In this document: positions 42,367-51,278 of the stretch, piece after piece
How the letters are laid out: each line of letters opens with the position of its first letter
Numbering within the stretch: position 1 is the first letter of the stretch
The notes under the pieces: generated by a model
The model's input: only the letters and a program-made list of their open reading frames with translations
Database searches by the model: none
Told to the model about the DNA's origin: nothing
Assembly (NCBI GenBank): GCA_013032095.1
Contig: WQBJ01000001.1
Coordinates: forward strand, 310,001-374,000
Direction: 5' to 3'
DNA: 64,000 bases
DNA from: Ruegeria atlantica
GTDB lineage: Bacteria > Pseudomonadota > Alphaproteobacteria > Rhodobacterales > Rhodobacteraceae
Made by a program: the position numbers and the translations under genes

Positions 42367-43733
42367 GGCTTCCGCGCCAGTTTGATCACCGCTTCGAGGC
42401 CTGGATCGCAATTACGAGCCTCAAATGCACCTCCGTGCATATGCGAGATTGCGGCTACAAGTGCCAGACCAAGCCCGGCATTGCGCTCGGTTCGGGCCGG
42501 GTCAAGCGTTACAAACGGCATTTGCAGTCGTGACAAGTCCTCTTGCGGCACTCCCGGACCTTGGTCGCGGACGCTGAGGCTGGTATAGGGGCCGTCTTCC
42601 GACAAGCTGATCGTGACGGTTGTATCTTGCGGCGCGTAGCGCATCGCGTTTTCCAGCAAATTCGAAAGGGCTTGAGATAGCAACGGACGGTGCCCCGGGA
42701 TGGGCGAGGCCGCTCCCGCAACCTCAAGCCGGACTCCCTGATCAACGGCTACCGGATCATAAAGCTCAACCACGTCCGCCACCAATTGTTGTAGGTCCAC
42801 CGGTTCGAATTGATCCCGTCCTACGCCTGCCTCGGCTCGTGAAATTTCGGTCAGCTGTCCCAATACGCGCAATACGTGGTCGATTTCCACACTGGCCCGC
42901 GCGACATCAATCTCGCGTTCCTGATCTGTTTTCGAAGGATCGGATAGGGTTTCAACCCTTTGTTTCAGGCGTGACAGAGGCGAACGCAAATCATGCGCGA
43001 TGGAGTTCGACGTGGTGCGCAGGTTGCTGACCAGTTCCTCGATACGATCCAACATGGTGTTCAGTGTCCCGGACACCTGATCGAACTCATCACCGGTTCC
43101 ACGCAAGGGCATGCGTCGGGACAGATCGCCCGAGACAATGTTTTCGGCGGTACTGGCGATGTCGGACAGACGGGAAAAAACTAGCCGGGAGAACAACCAG
43201 CTGGTCAAAATACTCAGCGCCAAAGCAATCCCAAGCGCGATGCCGACAGAACGCAACAAAACCCGGTCAAACTGCTGCCGCGCCAGCGCGTCACGACCGA
43301 CCAGTAGGCGTTCGCCACCGGGCAGGCGGACCGAGGCTGCTGAGATTGGTACAAGCTGGTCATTGTCGGCCCGGCGTAGCTCAAGATCGACCCAACCGCT
43401 GCCAGCCGCGATGTGCTCGGGCCACTGCTTGAGGTTCCCGGCCAGTTTGACCCCAAACCGGTCGGTCAACAGATATAGGGCGTCTCTCTCCGAGGCGGTG
43501 GGGATGCGTCGTTCAATTGCGCGCATCAATCCCAGCAGGCCACGACGTTCGTATTCGTCTGCAAGTCCGGTCAGTTCGGCTGATACGACCGAGCGGGTCT
43601 CGCCTTCAATACTGCGGTTCGCCGTCACATAAACCAGTGCCAGCACAGTGGCCGTCAGCAACGTGCTGAGAACCATGCTGGCCAGTACGAGGCGTGTTCG
43701 CGAATTGTTGAAGGAAAGCCGTATGTTATCCAT
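42363..43733 (-). CDS. sensor histidine kinase
   Basis: A 456-aa membrane kinase. It has two membrane segments (about residues 13-34 and 163-185) around a periplasmic sensor of about 125 residues, then a HAMP domain and a HisKA H-box with NSIAHDLRSPLSRLKQR (His near residue 245). The HATPase domain follows, with NLLENAMRYAP, RDQGPGVP and GLGLALVAA. It overlaps the response regulator gene by 8 nt, so the two are a cognate pair. The upstream HtrA protease gene in the same orientation suggests envelope stress as the signal, by inference. Confidence 0.94.
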   Translation of the reverse strand: MDNIRLSFNNSRTRLVLASMVLSTLLTATVLALVYVTANRSIEGETRSVVSAELTGLADEYERRGLLGLMRAIERRIPTASERDALYLLTDRFGVKLAGNLKQWPEHIAAGSGWVDLELRRADNDQLVPISAASVRLPGGERLLVGRDALARQQFDRVLLRSVGIALGIALALSILTSWLFSRLVFSRLSDIASTAENIVSGDLSRRMPLRGTGDEFDQVSGTLNTMLDRIEELVSNLRTTSNSIAHDLRSPLSRLKQRVETLSDPSKTDQEREIDVARASVEIDHVLRVLGQLTEISRAEAGVGRDQFEPVDLQQLVADVVELYDPVAVDQGVRLEVAGAASPIPGHRPLLSQALSNLLENAMRYAPQDTTVTISLSEDGPYTSLSVRDQGPGVPQEDLSRLQMPFVTLDPARTERNAGLGLALVAAISHMHGGAFEARNCDPGLEAVIKLARKP

Positions 43734-44406
43734 CAGATATCATGTAGCCGGCACCCCGGACGGTTTCAATCAACGGTGGCTCGCCACCTTCGTCCAGTTG
43801 GCGTCGCAGCTTGGAGATATGGACGTCGACCACGTTGGTGTTTGGGTCGAAATGGTAATCCCAGACGCCCTCAAGCAACATGGTGCGCGACACAACGCGG
43901 TTTTTCCGACGCAGGAAGAATTCGAGGATCTGGAACTCGCGCGGGGTGAGGGTGATTTCTCGCCCGTTGCGGGTGACTTTGCGGGTCAGCAAATCCATCT
44001 CGAGGTCGCGGCAGGTCAAGGTCGGGCTTTCCTCGGCCTCTTGCGGACGGCGCAGCAGGGCTTCGATCCGGGCGTGTAGTTCCTGAAAAGAAAACGGTTT
44101 GACAAGATAGTCGTCCGCCCCAGCGCGCAAACCTTTGACACGTTCGTCGACGGCGCTCATCGCAGTCAGCATCAGTACTGGGGTCTTCACACCCGCCGCG
44201 CGCATCGACTTGATCAGTGAAAGGCCGTCCAGGCCCGGCAGCATCCGGTCGAGAACGACTGCATCGAACCCGCCGTCGGTGGCATGGTATAGGCCCTCGC
44301 GGCCATCCTCGGCCTGCTCGACGACATAGCCTTCTTCGCCAAAACCCTTGGCGATGAATTCCCGTGTGTCTTCGTCATCTTCGACGATTAGCAGGCGACG
44401 GCTCAT
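43726..44406 (-). CDS. OmpR-family response regulator
   Basis: A 226-aa regulator. The receiver domain (about residues 1-120) has acidic EDDED, phospho-acceptor Asp in DAVVLDRMLPGLDG (about residue 52), and LVKPFSFQEL with the conserved lysine. The C-terminal winged helix (about 128-224) has LTPREFQILEFFLRRKNRVV and VDVHISKLRRQLD. It is followed by the kinase gene with 8 nt overlap and preceded by an HtrA protease gene and a hairpin. A perfect TTAAGA-AA-TCTTAA palindrome upstream of the protease gene is a candidate target site. Confidence 0.94.
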   Translation of the reverse strand: MSRRLLIVEDDEDTREFIAKGFGEEGYVVEQAEDGREGLYHATDGGFDAVVLDRMLPGLDGLSLIKSMRAAGVKTPVLMLTAMSAVDERVKGLRAGADDYLVKPFSFQELHARIEALLRRPQEAEESPTLTCRDLEMDLLTRKVTRNGREITLTPREFQILEFFLRRKNRVVSRTMLLEGVWDYHFDPNTNVVDVHISKLRRQLDEGGEPPLIETVRGAGYMISDG

Positions 44407-44475
44407 GATCCGAGTTCCTTTCTACCGGGATTTAAACACAAAATCGGGACAAAGCACATGGTATGGCTAAACAAT

Positions 44476-44505
44476 CTGCCGGGTGCGGAGTTGCGCACCC
44501 GGCAG
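44476..44505 (-). terminator. strong hairpin between the HtrA and response-regulator genes
   Basis: CTGCCGGGTGCG and CGCACCCGGCAG form a perfect 12-bp stem around GAGTTG. On the minus strand ATTGTTTAG follows, so the U-tract is short. It could be a partial terminator lowering expression of the two-component genes relative to the protease, or an mRNA-stabilising stem. Confidence 0.6.
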
Positions 44506-44586
44506 TCCCGGCGGTTTGCGGACAATCAAACCGTCGAGGAGGCGCCCGCCAGATTTCCCCATCACGTGGCGCGCGCTTGTGTCAGA

Positions 44587-46023
44587 TCAGGCGATTTCCA
44601 CGGCAACGAAGATCTGGTTTCCACCGCGATTGATCAGAACAAGCGCGGGGTCGGTCTTTTCGCTGTCCAGCGCAGCTTTTAGCGCGTCCGGTGTTGCGGT
44701 TTCCTGGCCGCCCAGCTTTACGATGACATCGCCTCGTTGCAGACCAGCCTTGGCAGCCGGGCTATCGGGTTTCAGGTCGGTGACGATTACGCCGTCGACA
44801 TTTTCGCCAACTCCCATTTCGGCGCGAGTTGTGTCGGTCAGCGGCGCGACAGTCACACCCAGAGCAGTACCCGAGACGGTTTCGTCGACCGACTTGTCGA
44901 TCTGGGCCGAGGCGCTTTGGTGTTGACCAATGGTCAATTCTAACTGTTGCTGTTTGCCATCTCGCAGAACGGTCAGAATGCTGTCTGTGCCCACTTTGGT
45001 TGTGCCTACAAGGATCGGAAGGTCGCTGCTGGAGTCCACGATCTCATCATTAAAGGTCAGGATGACATCGCCTTGTTGCAACACACCTTCGGCCGGGCTG
45101 TCTTTGACAACATCTGACACAAGTGCGCCGGTGTAGCTGTCGATGCCCATGGCCGCAGCAAGTTCAGGGCTGACGTTTTGGATTGAAACACCCAGCCAAC
45201 CGCGGCTTACCTGACCGTCGTCGCGCAGGTCAGCGGCGATATGTTCAACAATGTTCGACGTTACTGCAAAGCCCAGACCCACGGACCCACCGGTAGGAGA
45301 GTAGATGGCCGAGTTTACGCCCACCACTTCGCCGTCCATGTTGAACAGAGGACCGCCCGAGTTGCCTTTGTTGATAGCCGCGTCTGTTTGAATGAATTCG
45401 GCATAGGGCCCTTCCGAGATATTGCGACCTTTAGCTGACACGATCCCGGTCGTCACAGTCGAATGCAGCCCGAACGGGTTTCCGATAGCAACAACGTCTT
45501 CGCCCACGCGGATTACGTCGCTGTCGCCCAGTTGCACGGCCTGCAAATCTTCGCCCGCATCGATCTTCAGCACAGCTATATCGGTCAACGGGTCGGTGCC
45601 GATGACTTCAGCTTCGAATGTGCGGTCGTCCGAAAGTCGGACGGTGACCGACGACGCGTTGTCAACGACGTGATGGTTGGTGACGATGTATCCGTCCTTG
45701 TTCAGAACAAAGCCCGATCCAAGCCCTTGAGCTGGCCCGCGTTGCGGCGCGTTGAATCCTTCGGGTGCGCCAAAGCGTTTGAAGAACTCACCAAAAGGCT
45801 GCTGATCAAAATCGAAATTCCGTCCCTGTGCAGGCATCGGCGCAGCGTTTTGCTCGGCGATGATGGTCACGACCGACGGGGAAACGGTTTCCACCAGGTC
45901 GGCCAAAGCCTCATCAGCCATCGAGGGTAGGGCAGTGGTTGCCAGCATAGCTACGCTCAGTGCTCCGGCACCAACCCATCCGGATGTCCGTGGCAAAAGA
46001 AGAGAGGTTTTGCGGATGCTCAT
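44587..46023 (-). CDS. DegP/HtrA-type periplasmic serine protease (Do family)
   Basis: A 478-aa protease/chaperone with a signal peptide (about residues 1-36, ending SMA). The trypsin-like domain carries the triad His in TNHHVVDNAS, Asp in DPLTDIAVLKID, and Ser in NKGNSGGPLFN. Two PDZ domains follow (about 270-360 and 385-475), each with the GDVI carboxylate-binding pattern. CAGGAG precedes the ATG. It leads a minus-strand cluster HtrA-regulator-kinase, so the two-component system probably controls it in response to misfolded envelope proteins. It could carry degP or mucD-type names; sequence alone does not decide. Confidence 0.94.
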   Translation of the reverse strand: MSIRKTSLLLPRTSGWVGAGALSVAMLATTALPSMADEALADLVETVSPSVVTIIAEQNAAPMPAQGRNFDFDQQPFGEFFKRFGAPEGFNAPQRGPAQGLGSGFVLNKDGYIVTNHHVVDNASSVTVRLSDDRTFEAEVIGTDPLTDIAVLKIDAGEDLQAVQLGDSDVIRVGEDVVAIGNPFGLHSTVTTGIVSAKGRNISEGPYAEFIQTDAAINKGNSGGPLFNMDGEVVGVNSAIYSPTGGSVGLGFAVTSNIVEHIAADLRDDGQVSRGWLGVSIQNVSPELAAAMGIDSYTGALVSDVVKDSPAEGVLQQGDVILTFNDEIVDSSSDLPILVGTTKVGTDSILTVLRDGKQQQLELTIGQHQSASAQIDKSVDETVSGTALGVTVAPLTDTTRAEMGVGENVDGVIVTDLKPDSPAAKAGLQRGDVIVKLGGQETATPDALKAALDSEKTDPALVLINRGGNQIFVAVEIA

Positions 46024-46775
46024 TTTTGTCTCCTGTTTATATCACGCGGTTGCGGCCGCGCGTTGAAACAGCAAATGCGCCCACAGTCTGTTTCTTTCCT
46101 GAGCAAAATGTTAAGAAATCTTAATTTGGCCACAAATTGTCGGTTCTATGTCGTCGGGCCTGTGGCGGTGATTGTTCGGCAGTGCGAATCACTAGGCGCG
46201 AATCGGTGGATTGTTGCCGATATCGACCTCAATACGCGAAAAGAGTTGAATTGAATAAAATTAGTTAACAAATGAGATGCTGAAGCCTCGGTTTTCTGAT
46301 AGCTCCCCTCTTAGTTGTGGGGCTGTTTCTATAGCAACGAGGTTACCAACAACAATATATAGCTTAATTACTCGATACCTTATTAGGTGTGTGCTTAATT
46401 GTGTGGCGGCTCCAACCTCTCTGTTGCTGAGCTCTTCTTAGGGTTGAATCGCATTTAGGGAATGTTGCGAAAAAACCATTCTGAAATCTGCAAAATTAAC
46501 CTCTACTTCTAATTTTACGTTGTTTGAAACCTTGGGATGGGTGACGATGATAGTGCCCAAGCGAGGGGGAGCCAAAGGCACTAGGGGGTGCCAGAGGCTT
46601 GACGCAGTCACTGGAAACGCTGAGCGGCATGTTAACGAGGGGGTCTTGTTTAGGTTCGGCGGCGGAATAGCCAAAATGCCATTAGGCACTATTGGCAGCG
46701 TTTCTAGGATTGATGAAAAGTGGTAGTCCTGTTTTGGGTACCGGCCCGGTCTTTAACGACCGGGCCGTGTTAGTT
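46024..46775. other. AT-rich intergenic region upstream of the HtrA gene
   Basis: 752 bp without a convincing gene. The part next to the HtrA gene must hold its promoter, and carries TTAAGA-AA-TCTTAA at 46111-46124. From about 46240 to 46500 the sequence is markedly AT-rich compared with the window. Short open frames (minus 46438-46689, plus 46520-46726) show no family, codon-use or ribosome-binding support. A 10-bp stem CGGCCCGGTC/GACCGGGCCG lies at 46742-46767, 9 bp past the stop of the nucleotidyltransferase gene, without a good T-tract. Confidence 0.6.
46111..46124. promoter_or_regulatory. TTAAGA-AA-TCTTAA palindrome upstream of the HtrA gene
   Basis: Perfect 6-bp arms around AA, 88 bp upstream of the HtrA start codon. 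Position and symmetry suit an operator of the adjacent response regulator, though OmpR-type regulators more often use direct repeats. Confidence 0.45.
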
Positions 46776-47375
46776 TCAGATAGAGCGTTTTGTGCGCCAT
46801 GCGGCCCACTCCTCTGGCGTGTCTAGATCCAGCAAGGCGTTCTGGCCGGGTAGAGGTTGCAGATGTATTTTGTCTGAATAAGCGCGAACCACTGATTGTG
46901 CGCCTTGGTCTCCCGACAAGCGTTCAAGTTGTCCGAATAGGCTACGGTTAAACACCACTGGGTGCCCAGGCTTACCGGTTTCCGTAGCACCGCGCCAAAT
47001 CAGCTTATCCGGGTGGGATTGAACAGATGACAAAACGGCTTTCAAATCCTCTGATGTGATGTCGGGCAGATCGGCAAGCAATACCATCGCAGCTGGAGCA
47101 CCGGGCGATACATGAGCCAGTGCACCACGGAGGCTAGCGTTCATTCCTTCCTTGGCGTCCTGAATTTCAGCTTTGCACAAGTCTAAACCGTCTAGGGTCT
47201 CATATCGTGGATGTGGGGAGGGGGGCAGCGCGACGATAACCGGAGCTGCCCGTTGTGCAATCCGGGCCGCGCGGCGCAGCAAAGGTTGACCGTCGACGAC
47301 TTGCAACAACTTGTCTTCGTTGCCCATGCGGCTGGATTGTCCGGCCGCCAGAAGGATGATGGGTATCGGTGTCAT
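46776..47375 (-). CDS. MobA/MocA-like nucleotidyltransferase
   Basis: A 199-aa NTP-transferase fold protein. The nucleotide-binding signature LLAAGQSSRMGNEDKLLQ is at about residues 8-25, and VLLADLPDITSEDL supplies the metal-binding Asp. GKPGHPVVFN and ALLDLDTPEEW close the protein. This pattern is typical of molybdenum-cofactor cytidylyltransferase or related enzymes that add CMP or GMP to molybdopterin for molybdoenzymes. No molybdoenzyme adjoins, so the substrate is uncertain. Confidence 0.85.
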   Translation of the reverse strand: MTPIPIILLAAGQSSRMGNEDKLLQVVDGQPLLRRAARIAQRAAPVIVALPPSPHPRYETLDGLDLCKAEIQDAKEGMNASLRGALAHVSPGAPAAMVLLADLPDITSEDLKAVLSSVQSHPDKLIWRGATETGKPGHPVVFNRSLFGQLERLSGDQGAQSVVRAYSDKIHLQPLPGQNALLDLDTPEEWAAWRTKRSI

Positions 47376-47406
47376 GCCTTAATCATGACGTTGTAGCCGT
47401 GCGGTG

Positions 47407-49824
47407 TCATCCCCGCATGCGGGCACCATCGGCATCAAATAGCGGCTCCGAAATTACTTTGGCCTTACGCAATTGGCCCAGGACTTCAATTTGAACTTGT
47501 AACCCATCTGCCACCCGGTCTGTCGGTAGGAAGCCCAACGCGACCGACTTTTGAGCGTAGTGGGAAAACCCACCCGACGTGCAGAAGCCAACAACCTTGT
47601 TTTCCAACCAGATGGGCTCGTATGCGTTCACATCGGCATCATCCGCGTCCACCTCGAACGCAACCAGTTTGCGCTTTGGTCCTTGCGCTCTCTCTTGTTC
47701 GGCCGGAGCCCGACCGACAAATTCTGCGTCTTTCGAAAACGCGATAAACCGGTCTAGACCCGTTTCAGCTGCGGTATAGTCAGGCGAGAACTCCCGCATC
47801 CAGGAACCAAAGAACTTGTCCAGGCGCAGGCTCATCATCGCGCGCATGCCGAAGGGCACGATGCCATGTGGTTGCCCCGCTTGCCACAATGTCCACCAGA
47901 GCTGTCGTTGCGCCATCGGATCGCAATAAATCTCGTACCCCATGTCACCGGTATAGCTGACCCTCTGGACGATGCAGTCTGTCATGCCGATTGTCATGCG
48001 GCGAACATCCAGGAACCGCAGGTTTGAGATTTCCTCTCGGGTACAGTCCGCCAGAACCTCTGCGGCCTTGGGGCCTGCGATCTGGAACCCGTTCAATTGA
48101 TCACTGATGTTCTCAATTCGCACGCCGTCCTGCTGGTGCTGCAGGAACCAACGCATATGAAACGCTTGGCTGCCATAGGAAGCTGTCAGATGGAATTCAC
48201 CTTCATTCAGACAGGAAACGGTGAAATCCCCAATCAGCTTTCCCTTTGGCGACAACATTGGAGTCAGCGACAGTCGACCCGGTTGGGGAATCCGTCCCGC
48301 CATGATCCAGGCCAACCAGTCACGCGCCGAGGGGCCAGTGATGCGGTACTTGCCGAAATTGTGGACTTCATTGATGCCGACGGCGTTGCGAACTGCACGC
48401 ACCTCGCGGCCTGTTGCGTCAAACGCATCCGAGCGGCGAAAGGAAGGGGTCTCGTAACCCGGCTCATCGCCCTGGGCGAAGTAGTTCGGAACTTCCAACC
48501 CGTATTGCTGCCCCCAAACCGCGCCAAGATCGCTGAAGATATCGTACATCGGCGTTGTACGGTTGGGACGCGCGGCGGGCAGTTCTTCGTTGGGGTAGGC
48601 GACGCTAAATCGTTTCTGATAGTTTTCGATGACTTTAGGGCGGGTATAGCCGGGGCTGATCCAGTCGCCGAAACGCGCAACATCCATCGCGAACACATCG
48701 CGCTCGGGTTCACCTTCGATCATCCATTGCGCCAGCGTCAGGCCAACGCCACCGCCTTGGCTGAAGCCGGCCATCACGCCGCAAGCTGACCAATAGTTGC
48801 GCATCCCAGGCACTGGCCCGACCAGAGGGTTGCCGTCCGGTGCAAATGTGAACGGGCCGTGAATCACCGACTTCACACCGGCCTCGGCCAGAACGGGGAA
48901 GCGTTTGTAAGCGAATTCGATACTGTCGGTGATCTTGTCATAGTCATCCGGCAGCAGTTCATGACCGAACTCCCAAGGTGTGCCATCCACTGCCCACGGC
49001 TTGCAGGGCTGTTCGTAGAACCCGATGCACAGGCCCCGTCCTTCCTGCCGCAGATAGCTTTCACCAGCGGGATCCATCACATGGGGATGCTCACCACCGG
49101 CGTCGATGATCGCTTCGATCTGAGGGATCGAGTCGGTGACCAGATACTGATGCTCCATCGGGTGCAGCGGGAAGTAAACTCCAGCCATTGCGCCCACCTC
49201 GCGCGCCCAGAGTCCGCCTGCGTTGACTACATGCTCGGCATGGATGGTGCCCTTTTCAGTGACTACGTCCCATGTTCCGTCCGGTCGCTGATTGGTTTCA
49301 CGCACCATGCAATGGGTTTCGATCGTAGCTCCGCCCATCCGGGCCGCCTTGGCATAGGCATGGGTCGTGCCTGATGGATCAAGATGCCCGTCCAGCGGAT
49401 CGTAGAGCGCACCAATGATCCCATCAGTGTTGGTAATCGGGGCGATTTTCTTGATTTCCTCCGGCCCAACGATCTCTGTCTCCAACCCCATGAACCGATG
49501 TTTGGCGCGCTCGGCGAGAAGCATGTCGAACCGGTCCTGGTTGTCGGCTAGGGTCACCCCGCCCACGTGGTGCAGGCCACAAGACATTGCGGTGATTTCT
49601 TCCAACTCTTTGTACAAACGGATTGTGTACCCCTGAAGTGCGGCCATGTTGGTATCGCCGTTCAGAGTGTGGAACCCACCCGCCGCGTGCCAGGTTGAGC
49701 CACTGGTCAACTCTGACCGCTCCAGCAACATGACATCAGACCAGCCTAGCTTGGTAAGGTGGTATAGAACCGAACATCCGACGACACCTCCGCCGATCAC
49801 AGCTACTTGGGTTGTGGTCTTCAC
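47407..49824 (-). CDS. FAD-dependent dehydrogenase with GcvT domain (dimethylglycine/sarcosine dehydrogenase-like)
   Basis: An 805-aa enzyme starting at GTG, with GGAGG 6 nt upstream. The N-terminal DAO domain (about residues 1-380) has the FAD motif VIGGGVVGCSVLYHLTKLGW and HAAGGFHTLN with the histidine for covalent flavin. A linker domain (FAO_M) follows. The GcvT aminomethyltransferase domain (about 425-800) contains GMRAMMSLRLDKFFGSWMRE and SYTGDMGYEIYCD. Family enzymes demethylate N-methylated glycines (dimethylglycine, sarcosine), passing the one-carbon unit to tetrahydrofolate. Such multiple paralogues are typical of marine Rhodobacteraceae using methylated amines and betaine. The exact substrate is not readable. 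Confidence 0.88.
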   Translation of the reverse strand: MKTTTQVAVIGGGVVGCSVLYHLTKLGWSDVMLLERSELTSGSTWHAAGGFHTLNGDTNMAALQGYTIRLYKELEEITAMSCGLHHVGGVTLADNQDRFDMLLAERAKHRFMGLETEIVGPEEIKKIAPITNTDGIIGALYDPLDGHLDPSGTTHAYAKAARMGGATIETHCMVRETNQRPDGTWDVVTEKGTIHAEHVVNAGGLWAREVGAMAGVYFPLHPMEHQYLVTDSIPQIEAIIDAGGEHPHVMDPAGESYLRQEGRGLCIGFYEQPCKPWAVDGTPWEFGHELLPDDYDKITDSIEFAYKRFPVLAEAGVKSVIHGPFTFAPDGNPLVGPVPGMRNYWSACGVMAGFSQGGGVGLTLAQWMIEGEPERDVFAMDVARFGDWISPGYTRPKVIENYQKRFSVAYPNEELPAARPNRTTPMYDIFSDLGAVWGQQYGLEVPNYFAQGDEPGYETPSFRRSDAFDATGREVRAVRNAVGINEVHNFGKYRITGPSARDWLAWIMAGRIPQPGRLSLTPMLSPKGKLIGDFTVSCLNEGEFHLTASYGSQAFHMRWFLQHQQDGVRIENISDQLNGFQIAGPKAAEVLADCTREEISNLRFLDVRRMTIGMTDCIVQRVSYTGDMGYEIYCDPMAQRQLWWTLWQAGQPHGIVPFGMRAMMSLRLDKFFGSWMREFSPDYTAAETGLDRFIAFSKDAEFVGRAPAEQERAQGPKRKLVAFEVDADDADVNAYEPIWLENKVVGFCTSGGFSHYAQKSVALGFLPTDRVADGLQVQIEVLGQLRKAKVISEPLFDADGARMRG

Positions 49825-49907
49825 GTCTCGCCTCCGTTGGTTTTTGCCAAAGCGTGCAAGCGCAGGGAGGGGTTTACTGTTCCGTTAGCGACAAATCGTG
49901 TCGCAGG

Positions 49908-51215
49908 CTACAATGGACGAACCTTCAACTCGGTCACGCGGTTTCCTTCCTTCGCGGTGACTTCGAACCTGAACCCGTGGAACGAGAACACCTGACCCAC
50001 CACCGGGATCATTTGCGCCTCGTGAATGACAAGCCCGGCCACAGTGTTTGCCTCGTCATCGGGTAGGGACCAATCCATTGCGCGATTGGCATCGCGGATC
50101 GTCATCGCGCCTTCGACCAGAAACTGACCGTCCTCGGTGCGGGTCACGGGAACGTCTTCCTCGATGTCGAACTCGTCAGCAATCTCGCCCACGATTTCTT
50201 CGAGGATGTCTTCCAATGTGATTAAACCCCGTAATGAACCATACTCGTCAACCACCAGCGCAAAGTGACTGTGCATCCGCAGGAACTCACGCATCTGGTC
50301 GTCCAGAGTGGTGGTTTCCGGCACGAAATAGGGGTCATTCGCCACTTTCGAGATGTCGAATTCCTTCAGGCGATTTGAGTCACCTTCAGTGCCCCCAGCA
50401 TGGGCATACATGGCACGAAACAGGTCTTTGGCGTGAACGACGCCCACGATATTCTCCTGCTCATCCCGAAACACAGGCAGACGGGTATGTGGGCTCTTCA
50501 AACATTGCTGCAAAATGGCTTCGGGCGCGTCGTCGGCATCTATCATCTCGATATTCGAGCGGTGGAGCATGATCTCTTCCACCGCGCGATCACCCAGATC
50601 TAGCGCACCGAGGATACGGTCACGGTCTTCTTTCTCGACCACGCCTTCAGAGTGGCCCAGTTGCAAAGCCCCGGCGATTTCCTCACGGACGGCGAGGATG
50701 TTGCTATCCGGGTCGATTTGCACGCCAAACAGGCGCAGGACGCCGCGCACCAGAAGGCGCACCGCTGCAACGATGGGTGAAAAAACCTTAACGACGACGC
50801 TGATGATCGGTGCCACGAGCGAAGCGGCTTTTTCGGCGTTGGTAATCGCGTAGGTCTTGGGCAGAACCTCAGCAAAGATCAGCACCAGCAGGGTCATCAC
50901 CAGAGTAGCCATAGCCACTCCGCTTTCACCGAACAGTCGCGTGAACAGTGCCGTCGCCAGCGACGCCGCGAGAATGTTCACTAGGTTGTTGCCCAGCAGG
51001 ACCGATCCGATCAGCCGTTCATTATCATCTGTGATATCCAGCGCTTTTTGTGCGCCGCGCGAACCCTTGTCGGCTTGCGCCCGCAACTTGCCGCGTGATG
51101 AGGCGGTCAAAGCCGTTTCAGAACCCGAGAAAAAGCCCGACAGGACAAGCAAAAGCAGAATGGCGCCTGTGGTAAACCAGAATGCGCCGTCGATCAGAGA
51201 AGAAGAGGGTTCCAT
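49908..51215 (-). CDS. hemolysin/CorC-family protein (CNNM, CBS and CorC domains)
   Basis: A 435-aa membrane protein. The N-terminal DUF21/CNNM domain (about residues 10-200) has four hydrophobic segments and SGFFSGSETALTASSRGKLR. Two CBS repeats (about 210-335) follow, with LPVFRDEQENIVGVVHAKDL. The C-terminal CorC/HlyC domain starts after LVDEYGSLRGLITLEDILEEIVG. Family members probably handle Mg2+ efflux or Co2+ resistance rather than lysis, in spite of the name. AAGGACCG lies before the ATG. Confidence 0.92.
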   Translation of the reverse strand: MEPSSSLIDGAFWFTTGAILLLLVLSGFFSGSETALTASSRGKLRAQADKGSRGAQKALDITDDNERLIGSVLLGNNLVNILAASLATALFTRLFGESGVAMATLVMTLLVLIFAEVLPKTYAITNAEKAASLVAPIISVVVKVFSPIVAAVRLLVRGVLRLFGVQIDPDSNILAVREEIAGALQLGHSEGVVEKEDRDRILGALDLGDRAVEEIMLHRSNIEMIDADDAPEAILQQCLKSPHTRLPVFRDEQENIVGVVHAKDLFRAMYAHAGGTEGDSNRLKEFDISKVANDPYFVPETTTLDDQMREFLRMHSHFALVVDEYGSLRGLITLEDILEEIVGEIADEFDIEEDVPVTRTEDGQFLVEGAMTIRDANRAMDWSLPDDEANTVAGLVIHEAQMIPVVGQVFSFHGFRFEVTAKEGNRVTELKVRPL

Positions 51216-51278
51216 CGGTCCTTGGTTGTTTGTGTTACTGCATCCGTTATGGGGGCGCGACCCCTGCGGATCAAGGGG

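Noticed and set aside
46438..46726. Short open frames on both strands in the AT-rich gap
   Set aside because: No ribosome-binding site, codon bias or recognisable domain; kept as noncoding.
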